DNA of 64,000 nt. Source: Streptomyces glomeratus (lineage in GTDB: Bacteria > Actinomycetota > Actinomycetes > Streptomycetales > Streptomycetaceae). Under the pieces are notes generated by a model that was not told where the DNA came from, did not search any database, and was given only the letters and a program-made list of their open reading frames with translations. The stretch spans positions 126,501 through 190,500 of the forward strand of contig NZ_JAKEEB010000005.1 of assembly GCF_021462825.1 (NCBI RefSeq), written 5' to 3'. Of this stretch, positions 8,794 to 17,968 are shown piece after piece. A program made the translations under genes and the position numbers. Numbering within the stretch: position 1 is the stretch's first letter; every line of letters starts with the position of its first letter.

Positions 8794-11598
8794 ATGCAGA
8801 CCGCGTCGGACCGGCAGGAGTACCCCACCCACTGGGAGGCCGACGTGGTGCTGCGCGACGGCGGCACCGCGCGCATCAGACCCATCACCGCCGACGACGC
8901 CGAGCGCCTCGTCAGCTTCTACGAGCAGGTCTCGGACGAGTCGAAGTACTACCGCTTCTTCGCGCCGTACCCCCGTCTGTCCGCCCGGGACGTCCACCGC
9001 TTCACACACCACGACTTCGTGGACCGGGTGGGACTTGCGGCCACGATCGGCGGTGAGTTCATCGCCACCGTGCGCTACGACCGCATCGGGGCCGACGGCA
9101 TGGCCGCCTCCGCGCCGGCCGACGAGGCCGAGGTCGCCTTCCTCGTGCAGGACGCGCACCAGGGGCGCGGGGTCGCCTCCGCCCTCCTCGAACACATCGC
9201 GGCGGTCGCCAGGGAGCGCGGAATCCGCCGGTTCGCCGCCGAGGTGCTGCCCGCCAACACCAAGATGATCAAGGTGTTCACGGACGCCGGGTATCAGCAG
9301 AAGCGCAGCTTCGAGGACGGTGTCGTACGCCTGGAGTTCGACCTGGAGCCCACGGACCGGTCGCTGGCCGTGCAGCGGGCGCGGGAGCAGCGGGCCGAGG
9401 CGCGGTCGGTGCAGCGGCTGCTCGCGCCAGGCTCGGTCGCCGTGATCGGCGCGGGCCGCACACCCGGGGGAGTGGGCCGCAGCCTCCTGGGCAACCTCAG
9501 GGACGGCGGCTACACCGGCCACCTGTACGCGGTGAACAAGGCCTTCGAGGCCGACCGGAGGGAACTCGACGGGGTGCCCGCGCACCGCTCCGTCCGCGAG
9601 ATCCCCGAGCCGGTGGACCTCGCGGTCGTCGCCGTCCCCGCGGAGCACGTCCCCGAGGTCGTCGCCGAGTGCGGCGAGCACGGGGTGCAGGGGCTCGTGG
9701 TGATCTCCGCGGGATACGCCGAGAGCGGGCCGGACGGACGCAAGCGCCAGCGGGAGCTGGTGCGGCAGGCGCGGTCGTACGGGATGCGGATCATCGGGCC
9801 CAACGCCTTCGGGATCATCAACACCTCGCCGGACGTCCGGCTCAACGCCTCCCTCGCGCCCGAGATGCCGCGCACCGGGCGCATAGGGCTGTTCGCCCAG
9901 TCCGGCGCCATCGGCATCGCACTGCTCTCCCGGCTGCACCGCCGCGGCGGAGGCGTCACCGGGGTGACCGGGGTGTCGACGTTCGTCTCCTCCGGAAACC
10001 GGTCGGACGTCTCGGGCAACGACGTCCTGCAGTACTGGTACGAGGACGCGGACACCGACGTCGCCCTGATGTATCTGGAAACCATCGGCAGCCCGCGCAA
10101 GTTCAACCGGCTCGCACGGCGCACGGCGGCGGCCAAGCCGCTGGTCGTGGTGCAGGGCGCGCGGCACGGAAGCGCCCCCCAGGGCCATGCCGTACGGGCC
10201 ACGCGCCTGCCGCACGCCACGGTCTCCGCCTTGCTGCGGCAGGCCGGGGTGATCCGGGTGGACACGATCACGGAACTGGTGGACGCGGGGCTGCTGCTGG
10301 CCCGCCAGCCGCTGCCCGCCGGGCCGCGGGTGGCGATCCTCGGCAACTCCGAGTCGCTGGGCCTGCTGACCTACGACGCGTGTCTGACGGAAGGGCTGCG
10401 CCCGTTGCCGCCGCTCGACCTGACGACGGAGGCGTCGGCCGAGGACTTCCGCGGGGCGCTGACCGCGGCGCTGGCCGACGACGCGTGCGATGCCGTCGTC
10501 GTGACGGCCATACCGGCGGTGGGGGAGACCTCGGCCGGGGACGCCGCGCTGGCGCAGGCCCTCCGTTCGGCCGCCGCGGCTGCCCCCGCCAAGCCGGTGC
10601 TCGTGGTCCACGTCGAGCTGGGCGGTCTCGCCGAGGCGCTGTCCGCCGCGGCCAGCACCTCGCCCCAGGCCCAGCGCAGCGACCCCCGGCGCCCGGCGGA
10701 ACCACCGCCCGCCACGGTTCAGACCCCGGCGGACGCCCGCCTGATCCCCGCCTACCCCGCCGCCGAACGCGCCGTCCGGGCTCTGGCGGAGGCGGTCCGA
10801 TACGCCCAGTGGCGACGGGACTCCGCCGACCCCGGCAAGGTGCCCGAGTACGACGACATCGACGAGAAGGGCGCCGCCGCGCTGATCGGCAGGCTGCTCG
10901 CCCGGGGCCAGGGCCTCACGCTCGGCACGGACGAGACCTGCGACCTGCTCGCGCGCTACGGCATCCATGTCCGCAGCGCACTGCCCGCGCCCACTTCCGA
11001 GGCCGCCGCCCGGGCCGCCCGCGCGATCGGCTACCCGGTCGCCCTCAAGGCCACCGCACCCCACCTGAGGCACCGCGCCGACCTGGGCGGGGTCCGCCTC
11101 GACCTGGCCGACGAGGAGCAACTGCTGCGCGCGTACACCGAGTTGACCGAACTGTTCGGAAGGCCCGAGGAGGTACGGCCGGTCGTGCAGGGTATGGCGC
11201 CACGCGGCGTGGACACGCTCGTACGGGCCGTGATCGACCCGGCGGCCGGGGCCGTGCTGTCGTTCGGGCTCGCGGGCGCCGCCTCGCAACTGCTCGGCGA
11301 CATGGCGCACCGCTTGATTCCGGTCACCGACCGTGACGCCACCTCCCTGGTCCGATCGATCCGGACTGCCCCGCTCCTGTTCGGCTGGCGCGGCTCCGCC
11401 CCCGTCGACACTCCCGCCCTCGAAGAGCTGATGCTGCGCGTGTCACGCCTGGTAGACGACCATCGCGAGGTCGTCGCCGTCACCCTGGAACCCGTCGTCG
11501 TCGCCCCCCGCGGTCTGAGCGTGCTCGGTGCCACCGTGCGGCTCGCCCCGCCGCCCGCCCGCGGTGACCTCGGGCCGAGGACGCTCCCGCCGTACTGA
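8794..11598 (+). CDS. GNAT-acyl-CoA synthetase fusion; Pat-type protein lysine acetyltransferase
   Basis: A 934-residue fusion. Residues about 20-185 are a GNAT acetyltransferase domain (VQDAHQGRGVASALLEHIAA is the acetyl-CoA loop). Then come a CoA-binding Rossmann domain (VAVIGAGRTPGGVGRSLLGN), succinyl-CoA-ligase-like domains (LFAQSGAIGIALL) and a C-terminal ATP-grasp (YGIHVRSALPAPTSEAA; VRPVVQGMAPRGVDTL). In bacterial Pat/PatZ enzymes this pairing acetylates acyl-CoA synthetases and other proteins; the GNAT is N-terminal here, C-terminal in E. coli PatZ. Whether the synthetase half still makes acyl-CoA is unclear, as the catalytic-His region is diverged. The start follows a weak ribosome site; the longer frame from 8707 crosses the promoter region. 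Confidence 0.85.
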   Translation: MQTASDRQEYPTHWEADVVLRDGGTARIRPITADDAERLVSFYEQVSDESKYYRFFAPYPRLSARDVHRFTHHDFVDRVGLAATIGGEFIATVRYDRIGADGMAASAPADEAEVAFLVQDAHQGRGVASALLEHIAAVARERGIRRFAAEVLPANTKMIKVFTDAGYQQKRSFEDGVVRLEFDLEPTDRSLAVQRAREQRAEARSVQRLLAPGSVAVIGAGRTPGGVGRSLLGNLRDGGYTGHLYAVNKAFEADRRELDGVPAHRSVREIPEPVDLAVVAVPAEHVPEVVAECGEHGVQGLVVISAGYAESGPDGRKRQRELVRQARSYGMRIIGPNAFGIINTSPDVRLNASLAPEMPRTGRIGLFAQSGAIGIALLSRLHRRGGGVTGVTGVSTFVSSGNRSDVSGNDVLQYWYEDADTDVALMYLETIGSPRKFNRLARRTAAAKPLVVVQGARHGSAPQGHAVRATRLPHATVSALLRQAGVIRVDTITELVDAGLLLARQPLPAGPRVAILGNSESLGLLTYDACLTEGLRPLPPLDLTTEASAEDFRGALTAALADDACDAVVVTAIPAVGETSAGDAALAQALRSAAAAAPAKPVLVVHVELGGLAEALSAAASTSPQAQRSDPRRPAEPPPATVQTPADARLIPAYPAAERAVRALAEAVRYAQWRRDSADPGKVPEYDDIDEKGAAALIGRLLARGQGLTLGTDETCDLLARYGIHVRSALPAPTSEAAARAARAIGYPVALKATAPHLRHRADLGGVRLDLADEEQLLRAYTELTELFGRPEEVRPVVQGMAPRGVDTLVRAVIDPAAGAVLSFGLAGAASQLLGDMAHRLIPVTDRDATSLVRSIRTAPLLFGWRGSAPVDTPALEELMLRVSRLVDDHREVVAVTLEPVVVAPRGLSVLGATVRLAPPPARGDLGPRTLPPY

Positions 11599-11649
11599 GC
11601 GGCGGCAAGCGGTGCCTCGCAGTCAGTGCGCCCCCGTAGGATGGACGTC

Positions 11650-12237
11650 ATGGCCAAGACCAGTACGACGACCCAGGGGCTGCGCGCGGCGATCGAGCGC
11701 AGCGGCTACTACCCGGCTCTCGTGGCCGAAGCGGTGGAAGCCGCGGTAGGCGGCGAGCCGATCCGGTCGTACCTGGTCCACCAGGAGACCACGTTCGACG
11801 CGAACGAGGTGCGTCGCCACGTGACCGTGCTGGTCCTCACCGGCACCCGTTTCATCGTCAGCCACACCGACGAACAGGCCGCGGACGACACCTCCCCGAC
11901 GCCGTACGCCACCACGTCGACGGAGTCGGTGAAGCTCGGCCGGATCTCGTCGGTCGTCGTCAGCCGCGTGGTCGCCAACCCGGAGTCCTACACCCCGGGC
12001 GCCCTGCCCCGCGAGGTCGTCCTGACCATCGGCTGGGGCGCCGTCTCCCGCATCGACCTGGAGCCCGCCGCCTGCGGCGACCCCAACTGCGAGGCGGACC
12101 ACGGTTACACGGGCAGCTCGACGGCGGACGACCTCAGCCTGCGCGTGAGCGAGGCCGGGGACGGCCCGGAGACGGTGCGCCAGGCGCTCGCCTTCGCGCA
12201 GTCCCTCTCCGAGGCGACCGCGGATACGACCCGCTGA
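11650..12237 (+). CDS. DUF5998 family protein
   Basis: A 195-residue protein matching the actinobacterial DUF5998 family, of unknown function. It starts IERSGYYPALVAEAVEAAV and holds a central beta-rich region with HVTVLVLTGTRFIVSHTD. A Cys pair lies in EPAACGDPNCEADHGY, near residue 150, and could bind a metal. Starts at 11626, 11641 and 11650 are all open; MAKTST (11650) is chosen as the common family start with a GGA-type site. The stop overlaps the start of the next gene (TGATG), so the two are coupled. Older annotations call it a phosphodiesterase, probably by carry-over from its neighbour. Confidence 0.75.
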   Translation: MAKTSTTTQGLRAAIERSGYYPALVAEAVEAAVGGEPIRSYLVHQETTFDANEVRRHVTVLVLTGTRFIVSHTDEQAADDTSPTPYATTSTESVKLGRISSVVVSRVVANPESYTPGALPREVVLTIGWGAVSRIDLEPAACGDPNCEADHGYTGSSTADDLSLRVSEAGDGPETVRQALAFAQSLSEATADTTR

Positions 12238-13427
12238 TGGCGCTGCCCACCTGGGAGGACGACCCGGAGCCGCTCGCCGCCGGGTCCGCGCCCCTGCCCC
12301 AGTACGGATCCGGTTCCCTCGCCGACCTCCTGCCCACCCTGGCCGCGGGCATGGGAGTGGCGGGCCAGACCCCCGCGATAACGGAACTGGCCGCCGCCGA
12401 CCGCAACTGCGTCTTCCTGATCGACGGTCTCGGCTGGGAGCAGCTGAAGGCGCACCCCGACGAGGCGCCGTTCCTCACCTCGCTGCTGGCGTCCTCCCGC
12501 GGCGGCACCGGCCGCCCCCTCACCGCGGGCTACCCGGCGACCACCGCGACCTCGCTGGCCTCGGTCGGCACCGGTCTGCCGCCGGGCGCGCACGGCCTGC
12601 CCGGATACACGGTCCGCAACCCGGCGACCGGCGAGCTGATGAACCAGCTCCGCTGGCAGCCCTGGACCGACCCGCACGCCTGGCAGCCCTACCCGACCGT
12701 CTTCCAGCTCGCCGACGCGGCCGGTGTGCACACCGCCCAGGTCACCTCCCCCACCTTCGAGCACACCCCCCTCACCGTGGTCGCGCTCAGCGGCGGCACC
12801 TTCCACGGCCGGCTGACCGGCGAAGAGCGCATGGACCTGGCGGCCGAGCAACTGGCCGCCGGCGACCGATCGCTGGTGTACACGTACTACGCCGAGCTCG
12901 ACGGGGCCGGCCACCGCTACGGCGTCGACTCGGACACCTGGCGCGGCCAGCTCATGTACGTCGACCGGCTCGCCCAGCGCCTGGCGGAGCAGCTGCCTCC
13001 GCGCGCCGCGCTGTACGTCACCGCCGACCACGGCATGCTCGACATCCCGTTCGACGAGCGGCACCGCATCGACTTCGACGAGGACTGGGAGCTGCGCGCC
13101 GGAGTCGCCCTGCTCGGCGGTGAGGGACGCGCCCGGCACGTCTACGCCGTGCCCGGCGCCCAGAACGACGTCCTGACCTGCTGGCGCGAGGTGCTCGGCG
13201 AGCAGTTCTGGGTCGCCTCGCGGGACGAGGCGATCGCGGCCGGCTGGTTCGGCCCCCACATCGACGAACGGGTGTACGCGCGCATCGGTGACGTGGTCGC
13301 GGCCGCCCACGACGACGTGCTCCTCATCGCGTCGCAGCGGGAGCCGAAGGAGTCGTCGATGGTCGGCAACCACGGCTCGATGACGGCCGTGGAACAGCTC
13401 GTGCCCCTGCTCGAAGTCCGCACCTGA
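12237..13427 (+). CDS. Alkaline phosphatase superfamily phosphodiesterase / nucleotide pyrophosphatase
   Basis: A 396-residue protein of the type I phosphodiesterase/nucleotide pyrophosphatase family. Metal and nucleophile regions are visible: VFLIDGLGWEQL (metal Asp), GYPATTATSLASVGTG (nucleophile Thr), YYAELDGAGHRYG, VTADHGMLDIP and GNHGSM. These enzymes hydrolyse phosphodiester or pyrophosphate bonds using two metal ions. No signal peptide or membrane segment is obvious, so it may be cytoplasmic, unlike many relatives. It is translationally coupled to the DUF5998 gene and followed after 81 bases by thymidine kinase, hinting at a nucleotide-related function. Confidence 0.85.
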   Translation: MALPTWEDDPEPLAAGSAPLPQYGSGSLADLLPTLAAGMGVAGQTPAITELAAADRNCVFLIDGLGWEQLKAHPDEAPFLTSLLASSRGGTGRPLTAGYPATTATSLASVGTGLPPGAHGLPGYTVRNPATGELMNQLRWQPWTDPHAWQPYPTVFQLADAAGVHTAQVTSPTFEHTPLTVVALSGGTFHGRLTGEERMDLAAEQLAAGDRSLVYTYYAELDGAGHRYGVDSDTWRGQLMYVDRLAQRLAEQLPPRAALYVTADHGMLDIPFDERHRIDFDEDWELRAGVALLGGEGRARHVYAVPGAQNDVLTCWREVLGEQFWVASRDEAIAAGWFGPHIDERVYARIGDVVAAAHDDVLLIASQREPKESSMVGNHGSMTAVEQLVPLLEVRT

Positions 13428-13508
13428 GAGCGGGGCGCCCACCCGCGCCCCCACTCTCCCGTCGATCCCGCCCTGCCTCCGCACTGCCCCGAAAGGCCGC
13501 CATTTCCC

Positions 13509-14159
13509 ATGCCCGAGCTGGTGTTCTTCTCCGGAACGATGGACTGCGGGAAGTCGACACTGGCTCTCCAGATCGAACACAACCGTTCCGCGCGGGGTCT
13601 GCAGGGCGTGATCTTCACACGGAACGACCGGGCCGGCGAGGGGAAGTTGTCCTCACGGCTCGGCCTGGTGACGGACGCGGTGGAGGTCGCGGACGGGCAG
13701 GATCTCTACGCCTACCTGGTCGACCGTCTCTCACAGGGCGGCCGCGCCGACTATGTGATCGCGGACGAGGCCCAGTTCCTGGTGCCGGAACAGATCGACC
13801 AACTGGCCCGCGTGGTGGACGACCTCGGCCTCGACGTCTACGCCTTCGGCATCACGACCGACTTCCGCACCAAGCTCTTCCCCGGCTCCCAGCGCCTGGT
13901 GGAGCTGGCGGACCGGATCGAGGTCCTCCAGGTGGAGGCCCTGTGCTGGTGCGGCGCCCGCGCCACCCACAACGCCCGCACGGTCGGCGGCGCGATGGTG
14001 GTCGAGGGCGCCCAGGTGGTCGTCGGCGATGTCAACCAGTCCGCGGACGAGGTCGGCTACGAGGTGCTGTGCCGCCGCCACCACCGGCGCCGCATGACGG
14101 CGGCCACGGCCCGCGCGGCCGCTCTCTCCCCCGACGTCCTGCCCGTGTCGTCCACCTGA
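13509..14159 (+). CDS. tdk: Thymidine kinase
   Basis: A 216-residue type II thymidine kinase. The P-loop is GTMDCGKST (residues 9-17); the catalytic Glu is Glu87 in DEAQF. The zinc-binding lasso region carries CWCGARATHNAR and a later C-terminal Cys. It phosphorylates thymidine to dTMP in the salvage pathway, in the cytoplasm. The start is preceded by GAAAGG. The gene lies in line with the phosphodiesterase but has its own leader. It is convergent with the VOC gene, only 24 bases apart. Confidence 0.93.
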   Translation: MPELVFFSGTMDCGKSTLALQIEHNRSARGLQGVIFTRNDRAGEGKLSSRLGLVTDAVEVADGQDLYAYLVDRLSQGGRADYVIADEAQFLVPEQIDQLARVVDDLGLDVYAFGITTDFRTKLFPGSQRLVELADRIEVLQVEALCWCGARATHNARTVGGAMVVEGAQVVVGDVNQSADEVGYEVLCRRHHRRRMTAATARAAALSPDVLPVSST

Positions 14160-14183
14160 CGGCCCACCGGTTCACCCGAAGGC

Positions 14184-14987
14184 TCAGTCGGCCCGGCTGA
14201 CCACCGAGAACGTCGCGCCCTCCGGGTCCGCAACGGTGACCACACGTCCGAGGGCCGTGTCGAACCAGGGCCGCACCACATGCCCGCCCAGTGCCGCGAC
14301 CTGCACGGCCGCCGCGTCGACATCCGTGACCTGGAAGTACGTCATCCAGTGCGGGCCACGGTCAGGAGGCAGGGCGGAGCCGAAGCCGTGGATGCCGGCG
14401 ACCGGACGTCCCTCGATGTACACGGTGACCCGGTCGGGGCCGCCGCTCAGGACCGGCTCCTGTCCGGAGGCGAACACGGTCCGGTAGAACTTGGCGACGC
14501 CCTCAGTGTCGTAGGTGAGCAGTTCGTTCCAGGCCGGTGTCCCGGGTACGCCCGTCAGGCCCCTGCCGAGGTGTCCGGCCGCCTGCCAGATGCCGAACAC
14601 CGCGCCCATCGGGTCCGAGGCGATCGCGAGACGTCCGGCCCCGGCCGCGTCCAGCGGACCGACCGCGACCGTACCGCCGCAACTGCGGATCGTCTCGGCG
14701 GTCGCGTCCACGTCGTCCGAGGCGAAGTACGGCGTCCAGGCGACCGGCAGATGGCGGTCCGGCGGCAGCCGGCCGATGCCGGCCACCTCGTGACCGTTGA
14801 GCACGGCCCGTACATAAGGTCCCAGCGGCCGGGGTCCCGGCCGGAACTCCCAGCCGAACAGAGCCCCGTAGAACTCCTGGGTCACGGCCATCCCGTGCAC
14901 CATCAGACTCGCCCAGCAGGGTGTGCCGGGCGAGTGCCGCGCATGTGTCGTGTCGTTCGGGCCGGCCGGTCTCCGCGCCTCGGTCAT
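14184..14987 (-). CDS. VOC family protein with two glyoxalase-like domains
   Basis: A 267-residue tandem vicinal-oxygen-chelate protein. The first domain spans about residues 20-135 (MAVTQEFYGALFGWEF; ASDPMGAVFGIWQ). The second spans about 145-265 (EGVAKFYRTVFA; VADPEGATFSVV). Such two-domain proteins include glyoxalase-like, resistance and anthracycline-binding types; many are of unknown substrate, so no more specific claim is made. The start ATG is preceded by GAGAAGAGAG. The gene is divergent from the sulfurtransferase across a 318-base gap in which I see no further gene. Confidence 0.8.
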   Translation of the reverse strand: MTEARRPAGPNDTTHARHSPGTPCWASLMVHGMAVTQEFYGALFGWEFRPGPRPLGPYVRAVLNGHEVAGIGRLPPDRHLPVAWTPYFASDDVDATAETIRSCGGTVAVGPLDAAGAGRLAIASDPMGAVFGIWQAAGHLGRGLTGVPGTPAWNELLTYDTEGVAKFYRTVFASGQEPVLSGGPDRVTVYIEGRPVAGIHGFGSALPPDRGPHWMTYFQVTDVDAAAVQVAALGGHVVRPWFDTALGRVVTVADPEGATFSVVSRAD

Positions 14988-15305
14988 CGTCACTCTCTTC
15001 TCGGCCCCTCGTGGTGGCCGCTCGGCTTCCAGCGCGTGCGCATGTTCCGCGCACGCGCAGATGCACGCCCGTGCCGATGCTCGCACCACGGTCCGCGTCA
15101 TGCGCCCCGGCCGCGCCGAGGTACGACGCCCGGGTAGGCGGCGGCCGGAAGCCGTGTGTCCTTGCCGTGTCGGCGTGAGGGCCGGGTGCGGTCGATCGGG
15201 TGTACGGCGTGTGCCCGATCCCGCACGATCAGTGATCGGGCCGTTCGGCGGAGCAGAGTAGCCGGAGCCGGGCCGGGCGGCCACCCCGTACGCAAGGATG
15301 GGGGC
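14988..15305. other. Intergenic gap between the VOC and sulfurtransferase genes
   Basis: 318 bases of divergent regulatory space. No convincing coding stretch, hairpin or repeat was seen; promoters for both flanking genes are expected here but none stands out. Confidence 0.5.
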
Positions 15306-16151
15306 ATGAAGGCCATCATCTCCGCATCCGAACTCGCCAGTGACCTTGCGGGACCGCGTCCGCCGACGCTCCTGGACGTCCGCTGGCAGCTCACCGCCGC
15401 GGCCGGCTCCACTCCCTTCGACGGCCGCGCCGCTCACGCGGCCGGGCACATCCCGGGTGCCGTCTTCGTGGACCTGGACGCCGATCTCGCGGATCCGCCC
15501 GGTCCCGCGGGCCGGCATCCGCTGCCCGACACGGATCGTTTCGGCACGGCCATGCGGGCCGCTGGCGTCTCCTCGGACCGGCCGGTCGTCGTCTACGACG
15601 GCGGACCCGGCTGGGCCGCCGCGCGCGCATGGTGGCTGCTGCGCTGGACAGGTCACCCGGATGTGCGGGTGCTCGACGGCGGACTGCCCGCCTGGGAGGG
15701 GCCCCTGGCCTCCGGAACCGAGGAGTCCGCTCCCGGCGACTTCCGGCCCGTTCCGGGTGCCCTGCGGGTGCTCGACGCCGACGGCGCCGCGGCGCTCGCC
15801 CGCACGGGACTGCTGCTGGACGCGCGGGCCGGTGAGCGCTACCGGGGCGAGGTCGAGCCGATCGACCCCGTGGGCGGTCACATCCCGGGCGCGGTGTCCG
15901 CGCCGACGACGGAGAACCTGACGGAGACCGGGCACTTCCGGCCGGCCGCCGAACTCGCCGAGCGCTTCAAGGCGCTCGGGGTGACGGAGGGCACCGAGGT
16001 CGGCGTGTACTGCGGATCGGGCGTCTCCGCCGCGCAAGAGGTCCTGGCGCTGACGCTCGCGGGGACCCCCGCCGCACTGTACGCGGGCTCGTGGTCGGAG
16101 TGGTCATCGAACGGCAGCCGGCCGGTCGCGGTGGGCCCCGACCCGCAATGA
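15306..16151 (+). CDS. sseA: Sulfurtransferase (rhodanese, thiosulfate/mercaptopyruvate type)
   Basis: A 281-residue two-domain rhodanese. The N-terminal inactive domain starts LLDVRWQL and includes HIPGAVFVDLD. The C-terminal catalytic domain has LLDARAGERYRGEVEP, HIPGAVSAPT and the active loop CGSGVSA with nucleophile Cys236. It transfers sulfur from thiosulfate or 3-mercaptopyruvate to cyanide or thiols; the CGSGV(S/T)A loop is closer to mercaptopyruvate-type enzymes. The start is MKAIIS at 15306; the longer frame from 15156 has no family match. Convergent with sepH. The gene symbol follows family usage and is not certain. Confidence 0.87.
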   Translation: MKAIISASELASDLAGPRPPTLLDVRWQLTAAAGSTPFDGRAAHAAGHIPGAVFVDLDADLADPPGPAGRHPLPDTDRFGTAMRAAGVSSDRPVVVYDGGPGWAAARAWWLLRWTGHPDVRVLDGGLPAWEGPLASGTEESAPGDFRPVPGALRVLDADGAAALARTGLLLDARAGERYRGEVEPIDPVGGHIPGAVSAPTTENLTETGHFRPAAELAERFKALGVTEGTEVGVYCGSGVSAAQEVLALTLAGTPAALYAGSWSEWSSNGSRPVAVGPDPQ

Positions 16152-16246
16152 CCGCCGGGTAGCCGGCGCGACCGCCTCAGGACGGCCACACCGGTGCGGT
16201 AGCCGCGCGACCGCGCGGGCCCCGCGCCGGAGTGGTCACCGCCCCG

Positions 16247-16288
16247 GACGGTGCGGCCACCGCTTCCGACGGTGCGGCCACCGCTTCC
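16247..16288. repeat. Two tandem copies of a 21-bp repeat
   Basis: GACGGTGCGGCCACCGCTTCC occurs twice head to tail (16247-16267, 16268-16288), with a partial third start after it. It lies in the 196-base convergent gap between the sulfurtransferase and sepH. Confidence 0.85.
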
Positions 16289-16347
16289 GACGGCGCGTCG
16301 GCTTTGCTCCCTGACCGCGCGTCCGCTTGCTCCCGGCGGTGCGCCGC

Positions 16348-17385
16348 CTACTCCTGCTTCTTGCGCCGCGTCCCGAACACGATCTCGTCCCAGCTGGGGA
16401 CCGCCGCCCTGCGACCGGGACGGACCCCGTCCGCCTCGGCCTGGCGGTCCGTCGCGCCGATGAGGCGATCGCGGTGGCTGGCGACCGTGCGGGGCATGAG
16501 GACGTCGGCGTACGCCGAACCGGCCGAGGCCGCGGGCGCCGGCGGTTCCTCCGCCGCGGGCTCCTCGGCGGCCTCCTCCTGCGGTTCCGTGGGCCGTTCG
16601 GGCACGACCATGTCGCCGCGGAAGCTCGGTACCGCTTCCAGGAGGCTGGTGAGCGAGTCCCGCTCACCGGTGCTCTCCTCCGCGGGCTCGGGTGCCTGCG
16701 AGGGCAGGACGGGCCGTTCCGCCGGGCGGTCCAGGGCGCGGTCCAGCCGGCCTTCGCGGGGCAGACGCGCGATCCGCGGTACGAAGGGGTAGCTGGGTTC
16801 GGGCGCCGCGAGGTCGTCGGACTCCCCGATCAGTGAACGCGCCTCGTCGTCGACGGCCTGGACGAGTCGCCGGGGCGGATCGTACGTCCAGCTGGCCGAG
16901 TGGGTCTCGCCCGCGACCCGGTAGACGAGCAGGACCTCCCAGGTGCCGTCGTCGCGGCGCCAGGAGTCCCACTGGACCGTGTCCTTCTCGGCGCCGCGCA
17001 GCAGCAGCCGCTCCTGGACTGCCTCGCCCAGCTGCGGGCCGGTGTTCTCCCCGGGCCGGCGCACGGGCGTCTTGCGGGCACGCTCGGCCATGAAGGCGCG
17101 CTCGGCGAGGACCGGGCCCTCGAAGCGGCGCACGCGGTCGACCGGAATCCCGGCGAGCTGCGCGACCTCTTCCGCGGACGCACCGGCCCGTATCCGCGCC
17201 TGGATGTCTCGGGGGCGGAGGTGGCTCTCCACCTCGATCTCGATCTGGCCGAGGCGGGGACGGTCGCCGCGCACGGCGGCGCGGAGCCGTTCGTCGATCG
17301 GAAGCGTGTACTCCGTGCTGTCCGCAGCCTTCAGCACCAGCCGTGTGCCGTCATTGGAGACGGCCACGACACGCAGTTCGGGCAT
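16348..17385 (-). CDS. sepH: Cell division protein SepH (DUF3071)
   Basis: A 345-residue protein with the SepH layout. The conserved N-terminal DUF3071 region (about residues 1-170) contains a helix-turn-helix (RAGASAEEVAQLAGIPVDRV). A long acidic, Pro/Ala/Glu-rich middle follows, then a short basic C-terminus (DEIVFGTRRKKQE). In Streptomyces and mycobacteria SepH is known to bind FtsZ and promote its assembly into rings, and is important for sporulation septation. The start MPELRV is preceded by GGGAGG. A 583-base gap lies upstream. The gene is single, with no division partner beside it. Confidence 0.9.
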   Translation of the reverse strand: MPELRVVAVSNDGTRLVLKAADSTEYTLPIDERLRAAVRGDRPRLGQIEIEVESHLRPRDIQARIRAGASAEEVAQLAGIPVDRVRRFEGPVLAERAFMAERARKTPVRRPGENTGPQLGEAVQERLLLRGAEKDTVQWDSWRRDDGTWEVLLVYRVAGETHSASWTYDPPRRLVQAVDDEARSLIGESDDLAAPEPSYPFVPRIARLPREGRLDRALDRPAERPVLPSQAPEPAEESTGERDSLTSLLEAVPSFRGDMVVPERPTEPQEEAAEEPAAEEPPAPAASAGSAYADVLMPRTVASHRDRLIGATDRQAEADGVRPGRRAAVPSWDEIVFGTRRKKQE

Positions 17386-17968
17386 GGGGACCTCCCGGGT
17401 GGTGCCTGCCGACGTCACGTGCGTCGCTGCTTCCGCTAGTCGAGTGTGGCCTGCCCGGGTGCAGCCTGCCACAACCTTGCCGAGTTGCCCGGCGTGTCGG
17501 GCACGGGCCCTGGATCGCCGTTATGGCACGGTTACCTATTCGCAACGCTAAGTGACCAACTGCGTCACCCTGTGCAACTAGCCCCCTCCCGGCGGTCCAG
17601 CAAGGCCTCGGACACCCTGGCGGGAGGCCGGACCCAGGGCTCGCAACAGTACTCCATTCGGGCCACCTCCGTGGATCGGCGCGCCGCCCAACTTCTGGCA
17701 AGCTGCGCGAGTTGGCCGCCCGATGCGCCGTTTTCATGGCCGTCAAACGTGGCACACCTCACCCAACCGCCTGAAACGGAACCAATGGTGAGGGCCCCCG
17801 CCCCCTGTCCGCGCGTGCGGACGATCACCTCTGAGGAGTCGGGCGAGCCTGTACGGGCGGCCGAGGGGGGACGGTTGCCGTGCGCGGTGGACGCGCGGAA
17901 GCGGATGTGGGTGCCGAAGCGGAATCCGAGCGGCAAACCCGGGCGAAGCGGCTGGATATGAGCGCCCG
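17386..17968. other. Intergenic region upstream of sepH
   Basis: 583 bases between two genes on the minus strand. No reading frame resembles a known family and codon positions look random in all frames. It should contain the sepH promoter and the end of the oxidase transcript. No clear terminator hairpin was found. Confidence 0.5.

Noticed and set aside
8650..11310. Minus-strand frame of 886 codons opposite the Pat-type gene
   Set aside because: Shadow of the real gene: low-complexity Gly/Arg/Val/His composition, no motif, no ribosome site.
16232..16792. Plus-strand frame with DGAATAS repeats
   Set aside because: It is the 21-bp repeat read through into the antisense of sepH; no start site support.
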